Shown here one piece after another: positions 23,419 through 30,959 of a DNA stretch of 31,136 nt. A program made the translations under genes and the position numbers. The stretch's first letter is position 1, and each line of letters opens with the position of its first letter. This DNA comes from Bacillota bacterium (GTDB taxonomy: Bacteria > Bacillota > Syntrophomonadia > Syntrophomonadales > Syntrophomonadaceae): the NCBI GenBank assembly GCA_023395515.1, contig JAEWZB010000028.1:1-31136 (forward strand). Reading direction: 5' to 3'. The notes under the pieces were generated by a model. It made no database searches and was not told the DNA's origin. It saw only the letters and a list, made by a program, of their open reading frames with translations.

Positions 23419-24192
23419 TTATGCGGCAATTTCCTTTTGCGCCTCAGCAGCCGCAGGCAAGTCCCCGGTACTCTCTGGGAACCGGGCCAGGCGCAGGTCG
23501 CGGACGGAAACGGCGGCATTAATTTTTTTAGCCAGGCGCCTCAGCAGTGCATAAACCGTCCCCGGTTTAAGAGACCATTCCTCCCCGCCTCCCACCACCA
23601 GATAATCCCCCCTCAGAATAGGCCTTAAAATCATGTAATGTTTTAAGGCCAACCGGGCTTCTGGGTGCAGCATGATTTGGCGTTTCCCCAACTGCAGGCA
23701 GTCCCCGGCCGGCTCTCCGTTCCAGCGCAGGGAGCACAATTCGCGCACACTCAGGCCGGTGTAAAGCAGTTCAACAATTATCCGACCGGTTAGATCCAGC
23801 ACGTCCCGGTTGACTTCACGGCGCAATTGCCGGATTTCCTCCCCAGAGACCCGGGGCCGTGCTTTGCAGGTTCCGTCGTTGCTCACCCGGGACACCAGTT
23901 CCAGGGGATTATAGGCTAAGAGGCCCTGCGCCAGCAGGAAACGGGCCCAAGCCGACATCGCCGTTAAGCGGTTGTTAACGGTGGAGGGACGCAGCCCCCG
24001 GGTCTTTAGCAAATAATCCCGGTAGCCCTCCAACTGGGGGAGTTGCAGGTTTTTAAGCAGGCTTCCCCTCTTTCCGGCCCGGGTGCAGTAATCTTTGAAA
24101 TCGGCGGTAGCGCGGGTATAATGCCTGACGGTGGCCGGACGCTTCCCCTGCCTGCGCAGATAGGAGGCAAAACTGGACTGATAATTCATCAT
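23419..24192 (-). CDS. Degenerate tyrosine-recombinase-like protein
   Basis: It is 257 aa with the layout of a phage-integrase/Xer protein. The SAM-like core-binding domain is at about 5-92 (YLRRQGKRPATVRHYTRATA, LRPSTVNNRLTAMSAWARFL). A catalytic-type domain follows. Key catalytic residues are missing. The usual TGLR is TGLS at 145-148, so the first Arg is Ser. The second Arg, R234 in DLR, is present but the His three residues on is absent (LRLAR). The frame then stops before the LGH box and the nucleophile Tyr. Past the stop the same frame reads ELGFSRLPPKR, like a decayed LGH region. It is strikingly GC-rich against its surroundings, so recently acquired. Best read as an inactive or pseudogenised recombinase, though a DNA-binding role is possible. 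Confidence 0.7.
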   Translation of the reverse strand: MMNYQSSFASYLRRQGKRPATVRHYTRATADFKDYCTRAGKRGSLLKNLQLPQLEGYRDYLLKTRGLRPSTVNNRLTAMSAWARFLLAQGLLAYNPLELVSRVSNDGTCKARPRVSGEEIRQLRREVNRDVLDLTGRIIVELLYTGLSVRELCSLRWNGEPAGDCLQLGKRQIMLHPEARLALKHYMILRPILRGDYLVVGGGEEWSLKPGTVYALLRRLAKKINAAVSVRDLRLARFPESTGDLPAAAEAQKEIAA

Positions 24193-24594
24193 CTCCGCCC
24201 CTTTCCGGAAGGCCTCTTATTCCATAATATGCCAAAAAGCCAAAAAGCTTCCTTGGGCACCAAGACACGGGACGTTTCGAGATTACTGAAAAAGCAGCAA
24301 AAAGTTCGGCAACTGTTAGGCTATCGCCTACTTTGTAGACATACTCTACGAGCACACCTGATGTTCCCTTCGGTCACTATTATAGTTGCTGATTCACTTC
24401 GCTAATACATACCCTACGAGCACTACACATGTTCCCTTCGGTCACTATTAAGGTTGCTGATTTAAACTGATTTACACGGATTTTCTTTTTTTTATTAAAC
24501 AGTAATATACGAGAAGGAATTATTTTGGTTTTGTAGAATAAAAATGGCTTAAGTGGTCTGACCATCAGGACACCTGCAGGGGGGATGGCATAAT
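24193..24594. other. Intergenic region with tandem repeats between recombinase and kor operon
   Basis: This stretch holds a small hairpin, TAGGC-TATC-GCCTA (about 24317-24330), two tandem copies of a 37-bp motif and an AT-rich leader before the kor operon. A minus-strand frame reaching 24355 begins inside the first repeat copy and continues in a shadow frame of the recombinase. I do not call it a gene. No convincing promoter with proper spacing was found ahead of 24595. Confidence 0.5.
24346..24462. repeat. Two tandem copies of a 37-bp dispersed motif
   Basis: The shared form is CTACGAGCAC, 5 variable bases, then ATGTTCCCTTCGGTCACTAT and TA. Copy 1 begins at 24346 and copy 2 at 24414, a 68-bp period. 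Both continue into a shared GTTGCTGATT. A third copy begins at 27975 inside the palindromic element downstream of the kor operon. In copies 1 and 3 the identity extends upstream to ACTCTACGAGCAC. Confidence 0.85.
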
Positions 24595-25347
24595 ATGGAT
24601 AAGAGCTTTTTTTTAAATAAAATCAATGTCATAACCGGCGGTTTTGGCAGTGGCAAAAGTGAATATGCCATAAATCTGGCCCTTAGTTTAGCCGCATTAA
24701 ATTCCCCGGTAACTTTAGTCGATTTAGATTTGGTTAATGCTTATTTTCGCAGCCGGGAAGCTATAGAAATTTTAAACCGGCATAATATAAAAGTCGTTAT
24801 TCCCCCTAAAGAAATAGTCTTTTCCGACCTTCCTATTGCCGGCCCCGGTATTCGCGACCTTATTATTTCTCCCCCGGCATCTCTGATTCTGGATGTGGGC
24901 GGTGATGATACCGGTGCTATAGCTTTGTCAGCTTACCGCCGGGAGCTTAATAATGCTGCTGTAAACGGATTGATGGTTATTAACCCTTTTCGCCCTTTCA
25001 CTGCTGATATAGAACAAATACGGGCTATGAAAGAAAACATCGAAATGAATTCCGGTGTATCCATAACTGCTATAGTCAGCAATCCGAACTTAGGCTCCGG
25101 TACTCCGCCTGATTTAATCATGCTTAAGCATTTAGTAGTAGAAAAGGCGGCCCGGGAGTTAGGTTTACCCCTAGTGGAAATGCTAATTCACCACGAAGTT
25201 TTTCACCGCGCGCCGCAGGCTTTTACTCAGCTTAAGGTCCCGGTGCGGCTGATTAATATATTTTTATCCCCCGCGTGGTTACTTCAGCAACAAAAGGAGG
25301 CGCATGAAAGAATTGTACCAAGTAAACTTTCTGGAACAACTATGTAA
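24595..25347 (+). CDS. P-loop NTPase associated with the kor operon
   Basis: This 250-aa protein has a MinD/CobQ/ParA-like nucleotide-binding fold. The Walker A motif GGFGSGKS is at residues 15-22. It is followed by VTLVDLDLVNAYFRSRE (a switch/Walker A-prime region) and SLILDVGGDDTGAIALS, the likely Walker B and glycine-rich segment. Function is unknown. Its 3-prime end overlaps korD by 44 bases, so it is co-translated with the oxidoreductase and may help in cofactor or cluster assembly. This is inference. ATG 24595 is preceded by GGGGGGATGG. Confidence 0.8.
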   Translation: MDKSFFLNKINVITGGFGSGKSEYAINLALSLAALNSPVTLVDLDLVNAYFRSREAIEILNRHNIKVVIPPKEIVFSDLPIAGPGIRDLIISPPASLILDVGGDDTGAIALSAYRRELNNAAVNGLMVINPFRPFTADIEQIRAMKENIEMNSGVSITAIVSNPNLGSGTPPDLIMLKHLVVEKAARELGLPLVEMLIHHEVFHRAPQAFTQLKVPVRLINIFLSPAWLLQQQKEAHERIVPSKLSGTTM

Positions 25348-25522
25348 GGGCTGTACATTTTGTGTGGAATTTTGCCCGAAAAAGATTATTGCTTTAAGTG
25401 CCGAGATGAATAATTTAGGCTACCGTTATGCCGGTGTAGCTGATATGGCCTTATGTAACGGCTGTGCCATATGTGCCATGATGTGCCCGGAGGTAATTAT
25501 TGAAGTCAAGGAGGCTTTATAG
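25304..25522 (+). CDS. korD: 2-oxoacid:ferredoxin oxidoreductase, delta (ferredoxin) subunit
   Basis: This is a 72-aa two-cluster ferredoxin subunit that carries electrons out of the oxidoreductase. The two 4Fe-4S motifs are C14-x2-C17-x2-C20-x3-C24 (CKGCTFCVEFCPKK) and C51-x2-C54-x2-C57-x3-C61 (CNGCAICAMMCPE). ATG 25304 has AAAGGAGG upstream, inside the 3-prime end of the P-loop gene. It is followed immediately by the alpha subunit. Confidence 0.93.
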   Translation: MKELYQVNFLEQLCKGCTFCVEFCPKKIIALSAEMNNLGYRYAGVADMALCNGCAICAMMCPEVIIEVKEAL

Positions 25523-25524
25523 TT

Positions 25525-26583
25525 TTGAGTGAACTGGTATTAATGAAAGGAAATGAAGCTATCGGCGAAGCAGCCATCAGGGCTAACTGCCGCCATTTTT
25601 TCGGTTATCCCATAACTCCCCAAACCGAAGTCTTAGAATATTTGGCCCGCCGTCTGCCGGAAGAAGGCGGAGCTTATGTGCAGGCTGAAAGCGAAGTCTC
25701 GGCTATCAACATGGTTTTCGGGGCATCGGCGGCCGGAGCCCGGGTTATGACCGCCTCCTCCAGTCCCGGAATTTCTTTGATGCAGGAAGGTATATCCTAT
25801 ATTGCTTCTGCCCAACTGCCGGCGGTAATTGTTAATATTATGCGGGGTTCACCCGGACTGGGCGGTATCCATCCTTCCCAGGCTGATTACCTGCAATCAG
25901 TTAAAGGCGGCGGGCATGGTGATTATAAGTTAATCGTCCTGGCCCCTAATTCGGTCCAGGAATTAATCGACCATACGCTTTTAGCTTTTGAATTAGCTGA
26001 AAAATACCGTACCCCGGTAGTTATTTTTGGTGACGGCATGTTGGGGCAAATGATGGAACCGGTCATTATCCCTGATTATATCACTACTCCTGCTGACCGG
26101 CCCTGGGCTACTACCGGAATGGCAGACCGCCGGGAGCCTAACATAATTCATACTCTTTATCTGCCGGCTGATGATTTGGAGCGACATGTACACCGGTTAT
26201 TTGAAAAATATAAAACTATCGCTGCTACAGAAAAAAGGTATATGGAATATATGACTGCGGATGCCGAAATACTAGTAGTTTCCTTTGGCATAAACAGCCG
26301 GGTAGCTAAAGCCGCCGTAGAAATGGCTCGTCAGGACGGTATTAAAGCCGGTTTATTCAGACCTATTACGCTATGGCCTTTTCCCGATATTTATTTAAAA
26401 AATGCCGCCCGTAATGCCCGCTTAATTATTAGTGCGGAAATAAACATGGGACAGATGATTGAAGATATCAGGCTGGCAGTTAATGATAACATCCCGGTAG
26501 AGCTGGTCAACCGGATTGGCCTGGTACCAACCCCGGATGAAATTTATACAGCTATAAAATCTAAAGTACGGGAGGTGGTATAA
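25525..26583 (+). CDS. korA: 2-oxoacid:ferredoxin oxidoreductase, alpha subunit
   Basis: This 352-aa alpha subunit (pyrimidine-binding and transketolase C-terminal-like domains) belongs to an anaerobic 2-oxoacid decarboxylating enzyme that makes acyl-CoA, CO2 and reduced ferredoxin. Typical motifs are GNEAIGEAAIRANCRHFFGY, PITPQTEVLEYLA, YVQAESEVSAINMVFGASAA and SSPGISLMQEGISY. The start is TTG 25525 with AAGGAGG upstream. Whether the substrate is 2-oxoglutarate or a branched-chain 2-oxoacid (VOR) cannot be settled from sequence alone; the separate subunit order D-A-B-C fits both. Confidence 0.92.
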   Translation: MSELVLMKGNEAIGEAAIRANCRHFFGYPITPQTEVLEYLARRLPEEGGAYVQAESEVSAINMVFGASAAGARVMTASSSPGISLMQEGISYIASAQLPAVIVNIMRGSPGLGGIHPSQADYLQSVKGGGHGDYKLIVLAPNSVQELIDHTLLAFELAEKYRTPVVIFGDGMLGQMMEPVIIPDYITTPADRPWATTGMADRREPNIIHTLYLPADDLERHVHRLFEKYKTIAATEKRYMEYMTADAEILVVSFGINSRVAKAAVEMARQDGIKAGLFRPITLWPFPDIYLKNAARNARLIISAEINMGQMIEDIRLAVNDNIPVELVNRIGLVPTPDEIYTAIKSKVREVV

Positions 26584-27327
26584 ATGGCGAAAGGATATGT
26601 TAAACCTGCCACCTTAACTGATAAGCCCTGGCATTTCTGTCCCGGGTGCAATCATGGCATTATACACCGCTTATGTGCGGAGGTGGTGGCAGAAATGGGA
26701 TTGCAAAATAAAACGGTGGGAGTCGGGTCAGTAGGCTGCGGAGTTTTTTCCTATAATTATTTTAATTTTGACGGCATCGGCCCTTCCCATGGCCGCTCCC
26801 CGGCTGTAGCTACCGGAGTCAAAAGAGTTTTACCTGACCGCCTGGTTTTCACCTATCAGGGCGATGGAGATTTAGCCGCTATAGGAACTACGGAAATGGT
26901 ACATTCAGCCGTGCGCGGAGAAAATATTACTATAATTTTTGTCAACAATACCCTTTACGGCATGACCGGCGGACAAATGGCTCCTACCACTTTGATGGGG
27001 CAGACTACCACTACTACTCCGCGGGGACGCACTAGAGAGCAAGCCGGATATCCCATGCGGGTATCGGAGATGTTAGCTACCTTGGAAGGTTCAGCTTATA
27101 TAGCCCGTACGGCCGTATATAGCCCTGCTCAAGTCAATAAAACTAAAAAGGCTATCCGTAAAGCTTTTGAAGTACAGATGGCGGGCTTGGGATTCAGCAT
27201 GGTAGAGGTTTTATCAGCTTGCCCGACTAACTGGGGCATGAATCCCCTGCAAGCTTTAAAACATGTGGAAGAAAAAATGGTACCAGTTTATCCCTTAGGA
27301 GAATTCAAGGTACCGCAAGGAGTGTGA
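26584..27327 (+). CDS. korB: 2-oxoacid:ferredoxin oxidoreductase, beta (TPP-binding) subunit
   Basis: This 247-aa thiamine pyrophosphate-binding subunit has cluster-type cysteines in FCPGCNHGII (C19, C22), GSVGCGVFSY and LSACPTNWG. The TPP motif runs from YQGDGDLAAIGTTE to IIFVNNTLYGMTGGQ, the GDG...NN pattern. The following APTTLMGQTTTTTPRGR is typical of Kor/Vor beta. Its ATG follows directly on the korA stop codon, with GGGAGGTGG just before. Confidence 0.93.
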   Translation: MAKGYVKPATLTDKPWHFCPGCNHGIIHRLCAEVVAEMGLQNKTVGVGSVGCGVFSYNYFNFDGIGPSHGRSPAVATGVKRVLPDRLVFTYQGDGDLAAIGTTEMVHSAVRGENITIIFVNNTLYGMTGGQMAPTTLMGQTTTTTPRGRTREQAGYPMRVSEMLATLEGSAYIARTAVYSPAQVNKTKKAIRKAFEVQMAGLGFSMVEVLSACPTNWGMNPLQALKHVEEKMVPVYPLGEFKVPQGV

Positions 27328-27332
27328 CAGAT

Positions 27333-27896
27333 ATGAAGAAAGAGATTACTTTAGCCGGTTTTGGTGGTCAAGGAGTGTTATCCATGGGATTATTTTTAGC
27401 CCATGCCGGTATGAGTGAGGATAAAAAGGTATCTTATGTTCCGGCTTACGGGGCTGAAATGCGGGGGGGAACGGCTAATTGCACCGTCATTATTTCGGAA
27501 AAGGAAATAAGCTCTCCCGTAGTCGCCCATCCCGAGGTAGTAGTAGTAATGAACCATCCTTCTTTGGATAAATTTGAACCTTTAGTAAAAAAGGACGGCC
27601 TTTTGCTGATAAATGAATCTTTAGTACACCGTAATCCTTACCGGACTGATATCGAAGCCTACATTATTCCGGCTCAGGAGCTGGCTGCTGAGATAGGTAT
27701 GCCCCAGGGCTCAAATATGATTATGTTAGGAGCACTTTTAGAGGCTACTAATGTAGTTAATAAGGATAATATTTATGATTATCTGGTCAAAACCTTTAAA
27801 GGCCGTTATTTAGATAAAATGCCTTTAAATGTTAAGGCTATTGAAACCGGCATGAATTTCTTTAAAGAGCTGGATAAGAAAAAAGCCTCGGCTTAA
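27333..27896 (+). CDS. korC: 2-oxoacid:ferredoxin oxidoreductase, gamma subunit
   Basis: This is a 187-aa gamma subunit of the pyruvate/ketoisovalerate oxidoreductase family. Motifs are ITLAGFGGQGVLSMGLFLAH, VPAYGAEMRGGTANCTVIIS and VVVMNHPSLDKFEP. I prefer ATG 27333 because AAGGAG lies 10 bases before it. The in-frame GTG 27324 is almost on top of that site and overlaps korB. No terminator hairpin follows directly; the palindromic element begins 43 bases later. Confidence 0.92.
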   Translation: MKKEITLAGFGGQGVLSMGLFLAHAGMSEDKKVSYVPAYGAEMRGGTANCTVIISEKEISSPVVAHPEVVVVMNHPSLDKFEPLVKKDGLLLINESLVHRNPYRTDIEAYIIPAQELAAEIGMPQGSNMIMLGALLEATNVVNKDNIYDYLVKTFKGRYLDKMPLNVKAIETGMNFFKELDKKKASA

Positions 27897-28308
27897 GTTA
27901 AATAATTGATTGCAGTGCGAAAACCTCAAATTAATCAGGTTGAATGTATAAATATGTAGGAACATTGACGCACTCTACGAGCACCACCTATGTTCCCTTC
28001 GGTCACTATTAATGACGTAGCATGGAGGATACACCCTGCGAAGGGGCAAGAAAAAAGGGGGCGAGCCTCACGGACGAGGCTCGAACGACTTTGAGCCCGG
28101 ATGGCGAATAGGAGTGTACCCCTTTTTTCTTGCAACAAGCAGTTGGTGTATCCCCATGCGGAGGCTAGTGACGGAATATTTATACATTCAACTAACGCAT
28201 AATTCCTTTTCACACTGGAATCAAATAATTCATAATACCCCCGCATTCACGGCTGATTTCTAGTACAATAGTTATGAAACCGTATAAAAAACAAGGTGGT
28301 TTAGCTTA
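27897..28308. other. Intergenic region mostly filled by a palindromic element
   Basis: Most of this 412-base gap is the 254-bp element at 27939-28192. The rest is AT-rich and ends in a TACAAT hexamer (28264-28269) that could serve the downstream regulator as a -10 box, without a matching -35. A minus-strand frame at 27935-28246 is an artefact of the element. Confidence 0.5.
27939..28192. mobile_element. MITE-like element with nested inverted repeats
   Basis: It is bounded by 17-bp perfect terminal inverted repeats, GTTGAATGTATAAATAT (27939-27955) and ATATTTATACATTCAAC (28176-28192). Inside are further nested pairs. GTCACTA (28002-28008) pairs with TAGTGAC (28166-28172). GCATGGAGGATACACC (28020-28035) pairs with GGTGTATCCCCATGC (28145-28159), with one bulge. 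GCAAGAAAAAAGGGG (28046-28060) pairs perfectly with CCCCTTTTTTCTTGC (28119-28133). A central hairpin is CGAGCCTC/GAGGCTCG (28062-28083). The left arm carries GGAACAT/ATGTTCC and a copy of the 37-bp motif seen at 24346. It has no coding frame of its own. It is either a miniature inverted-repeat element or a structured RNA; no target-site duplication is evident. Confidence 0.7.
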
Positions 28309-29013
28309 ATGAGTTTTCAACCTATAAAAACTAAAAAGATATATGAAGAAATCGTAGAACAGCTTAAAGACTTAATCACCCGGGGTGAATTAAAACCGGA
28401 AGATAAGCTGCCTTCCGAGCGGGAAATGGCCGAATCTTTAGGAGTAAGCCGGGCATCAGTGCGGGAAGCTTTAACTACCTTAGAGGCTATTGGTATTTTA
28501 GATATTAGACCCGGGGAAGGAACTTATGTAAAAAAGACTAGTTCCTCCGCAACTTTTGCCCCTTTAGCTTTAGTTTTGGCAGTAGAAAGAAACCCCCGGG
28601 CACAATTGATGGAAGTTCGCCGGGTTTTAGAGTCAGAATCAGCAGCTTTAGCCGCCCTGCGGGCTACCCCGGCAGACCTGGAAAAGATTGGGGAAAGCCT
28701 GGAGAAAATGCAAAAAGCTGAATCAATTTCTCTAGCGGTTAAATATGACCTTAAGTTTCATTTCGCTATAGCTGAAGCCACTAAAAACACGATCTTGCTG
28801 CGCATGATGAACACGGTGGCTGATTTAATGCATAATACCTTTAGAAGTGATAGAGAAACACTATATTCCAACCCGGAACATAGGCAACAAATAATCAGGC
28901 AGCATCAAGCTATATATCTGGCCATAAAAGAGCGCAACCATGAGGAAGCCAAAGATAATATGTTAGAACATCTGCACGATATTGAATTAGGCATGGCCGA
29001 ACTTCAAAAATAA
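28309..29013 (+). CDS. GntR/FadR-family transcriptional regulator
   Basis: This 234-aa DNA-binding regulator has an N-terminal winged helix (about 8-75): EQLKDLITRGELKPEDKLPS, then REMAESLGVSRASVREALTT and GILDIRPGEGTYV. The C-terminal all-helical FCD effector domain is at about 90-225. FadR-type FCD domains sense carboxylic acids such as 2-oxoacids, lactate or fatty acyl compounds, so regulation of the neighbouring kor operon is plausible but inferred. ATG 28309 has AAGGTGG upstream. Its stop touches the stop of the convergent L,D-transpeptidase gene. Confidence 0.92.
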   Translation: MSFQPIKTKKIYEEIVEQLKDLITRGELKPEDKLPSEREMAESLGVSRASVREALTTLEAIGILDIRPGEGTYVKKTSSSATFAPLALVLAVERNPRAQLMEVRRVLESESAALAALRATPADLEKIGESLEKMQKAESISLAVKYDLKFHFAIAEATKNTILLRMMNTVADLMHNTFRSDRETLYSNPEHRQQIIRQHQAIYLAIKERNHEEAKDNMLEHLHDIELGMAELQK

Positions 29014-29964
29014 CTACTGAATCATCCCCATTAAGCGGTAAGTAGCTTCATCCATTTCTCCGGTGGCTTCTAAGCAATGCCACATTTGAAAATATTTTAC
29101 CGCCAATTCCGTCATGTTTCCGTAGCGCCCATCAGCCCGGTCAAATATATAACCCAGTTCTTTAAGCCGGCTTTGTACATAAACTACTTTTTGACCTGAA
29201 TCTCCTTTTTTAAGTTGAACAGGTCTTATATTTTGAGGAAACATCTTGCCATTTTCTAATATGCGCACCGTAGCACCCATAGGGATAGTCGGATAAAGCC
29301 TTTCCACATCTTGATTAAACATTCTTATACACCCGTGAGAAGCATAAGTACCAATGGAGCCCGGCTTATTAGTACCATGAATACCATAAATCCCCCAAGG
29401 TACATTTAAGCCTAACCACCTGGTGCCAAAGCCATTACCCCAATTTAGTGACTTTTGCACGATCTTCCACTCCCCTAAGGGTGAAGGCGTAGAGCTTTTG
29501 CCCACTGCCACCGGATATCTAACTACCTCTTTATCATCTTGGTAAACGGTTAAAGAAAGTTTAATAGTATCAATCTCAATAACTACCTTCCCGGTCAAAG
29601 GTTGTTTTCCCTCGGTTAAACAAGGCTCTCCCCAGTCATTTTGCATTAAAGATTTCCAGACGGTTTCATCAACTACTCCCGTATCCTTTAAGCCGCTGGA
29701 TACTTGAAATAAACTTACTACATTTGCAGTTGCAGGTGAATATGTTCCACTAGGTTCAATATCAAAACCCAGCTCTTTTAACCTGGCTTGCAGCAACCAT
29801 ATTGCTTCACCTTCTATATTAGGAAGAGCAAGATAAAGTACGGGAAAATCAGTGCGATCAATTACTACCACCTTATCTTGGCCGGTATCAACTGCATAGG
29901 CTTGGTAAATTGGACCTGCTACCACCACCATAATGAGTAGCATAGTCAATATGGTCCTTGGCAA
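29014..29964 (-). CDS. L,D-transpeptidase (YkuD) with two peptidoglycan-binding domains
   Basis: This exported enzyme makes or exchanges 3-3 crosslinks in peptidoglycan, or attaches it to acceptors. It is 316 aa from TTG 29964. A hydrophobic signal (PRTILTMLLIMVVVAGPIYQ) precedes AYA, a likely cleavage site. A first PG_binding_1 repeat follows (GEAIWLLQARLKELGFDI). The YkuD catalytic domain has HGTNKPGSIGTYASHGCIRM with the catalytic Cys in SHGCIR. A second PG_binding_1 repeat is at the C-terminus (GQKVVYVQSRLKELGYIF). I chose TTG 29964 because AGGGGGT lies 9 bases upstream. The ATG at 30009 (adding 15 residues) has no ribosome site but remains possible. The stop abuts the FadR stop with no spacer. 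Confidence 0.9.
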   Translation of the reverse strand: MPRTILTMLLIMVVVAGPIYQAYAVDTGQDKVVVIDRTDFPVLYLALPNIEGEAIWLLQARLKELGFDIEPSGTYSPATANVVSLFQVSSGLKDTGVVDETVWKSLMQNDWGEPCLTEGKQPLTGKVVIEIDTIKLSLTVYQDDKEVVRYPVAVGKSSTPSPLGEWKIVQKSLNWGNGFGTRWLGLNVPWGIYGIHGTNKPGSIGTYASHGCIRMFNQDVERLYPTIPMGATVRILENGKMFPQNIRPVQLKKGDSGQKVVYVQSRLKELGYIFDRADGRYGNMTELAVKYFQMWHCLEATGEMDEATYRLMGMIQ

Positions 29965-30030
29965 TATTATCTGACCCCCTAAGACATTTTGACTTTTTAG
30001 CTTACCCATTATTATTCATGAAACTAAATA

Positions 30031-30057
30031 AAAAAACCGGGTTTTACCCGGTAAGTT
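30031..30057 (-). terminator. Terminator after sdaAA
   Basis: ACCGGGT-TTT-ACCCGGT (30036-30052) is a perfect hairpin, followed on the minus strand by TTTTTTT. It lies just beyond the sdaAA stop. Confidence 0.85.
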
Positions 30058-30065
30058 TATCCAAT

Positions 30066-30941
30066 TTATTTATTAGCCAGCTCCAGACTAAATTGAAGGG
30101 CAGTTGGAGTTATGGCACAACCGCCTTCAGCCGTTTCCCGCAAATTAGGTGACATTAAACGTCCTACCTTATACATGGCTTCCACCATTTCATCGAAAGG
30201 GATGAAGCTTTTAATACCGGCTAAGGCCAAATCGGCACATATTAAGGCATTAGCAGTCCCGGTAGCATTTCTTTTGGAGCAGGGTACCTCAACTAAACCA
30301 GCCACCGGATCACACACTAACCCCAAAAGTCCCTTTAAAGCTAATGCGGCTGCATCTAAAGAAGCTTCAGGGCTGCCTCCGCTCATGAAAACGGCGGCCC
30401 CGGCTGCCATAGCTGATGCTGAACCTACCTCGGCCTGACAGCCTCCTTCTGCACCAGACAAGGTAGCATTCATAGCAATTATTTTACCAATAGCCGCGGC
30501 TACGAATAAGCCCTTAATGGCTGTATCATTAGGTAATACCAACTCTTCTTTAAGGGTTAAAATTACTCCCGGCACTACGCCACTAGCCCCTCCGGTAGGA
30601 GCAGCTACAATTTTCCCCATGGAGGCATTGACCTCGGTTACCGCTAAGGCATAACTAACCGCTTTTAAGACTGCTTTACCGCTTATGCCTCCCGATTCTC
30701 TATAAGTATTTAAACGATTAGCATTACCGCCTACCAGCCCCCCCACCGATTTTATATCTGCTGCTAATCCGTTTTTTACGGCATTTTGCATGACTGAAAA
30801 AGCGTCTTCCATGCGCGACCATATTTCATCGGAGCTTTTTTCGTTTTCTTCCATTTCAGCCAATAATACTATTTCTGCTATGTCTCTATGGTGTTCTGCA
30901 CATAATTTTTGCAAATCGGCACCATATCTGAATTGGTACAT
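30066..30941 (-). CDS. sdaAA: L-serine dehydratase, iron-sulfur-dependent, alpha subunit
   Basis: SdaAA is the catalytic alpha subunit of the oxygen-labile 4Fe-4S serine ammonia-lyase, converting L-serine to pyruvate and ammonia. It is 291 aa. It has GAPTGGASGVVPGVI-type core residues (AAPTGGASGVVPGVILTL), GAEGGCQAEVGSASAMAAGA, GLLGLVCDPVAGLVEVPC and NATGTANALICADLALAG, with the cluster-type cysteines in GGCQ, LVCDP and VPCSKRN. I chose ATG 30941 because GGGAGGT lies six bases upstream; the frame's earlier start at 30956 falls ahead of that site. It immediately follows the beta subunit gene. Confidence 0.95.
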   Translation of the reverse strand: MYQFRYGADLQKLCAEHHRDIAEIVLLAEMEENEKSSDEIWSRMEDAFSVMQNAVKNGLAADIKSVGGLVGGNANRLNTYRESGGISGKAVLKAVSYALAVTEVNASMGKIVAAPTGGASGVVPGVILTLKEELVLPNDTAIKGLFVAAAIGKIIAMNATLSGAEGGCQAEVGSASAMAAGAAVFMSGGSPEASLDAAALALKGLLGLVCDPVAGLVEVPCSKRNATGTANALICADLALAGIKSFIPFDEMVEAMYKVGRLMSPNLRETAEGGCAITPTALQFSLELANK

Positions 30942-30959
30942 CAAAATACCTCCCATAGT

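Noticed and set aside
23363..23519. Upstream extension of the 23196 frame, or a frameshift completing the recombinase C-terminus
   Set aside because: I read the other frames past the recombinase stop for an HxLR, LGH and Tyr pattern. None of the three frames restores them, so a simple single frameshift does not explain the loss.
24053..24355. Minus-strand open frame ahead of the recombinase with a plausible N-terminal 45 residues
   Set aside because: Its start codon lies inside repeat copy 1, no good ribosome site is visible, and its second half is a shadow frame of the recombinase gene.
24346..24462. CRISPR array
   Set aside because: There are only two adjacent copies, the repeat contains a variable centre, the intervening sequence partly repeats too, and no cas genes are present.
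27935..28246. Minus-strand 103-codon frame
   Set aside because: It runs through the palindromic element and its inverted repeats and has no protein-like features.
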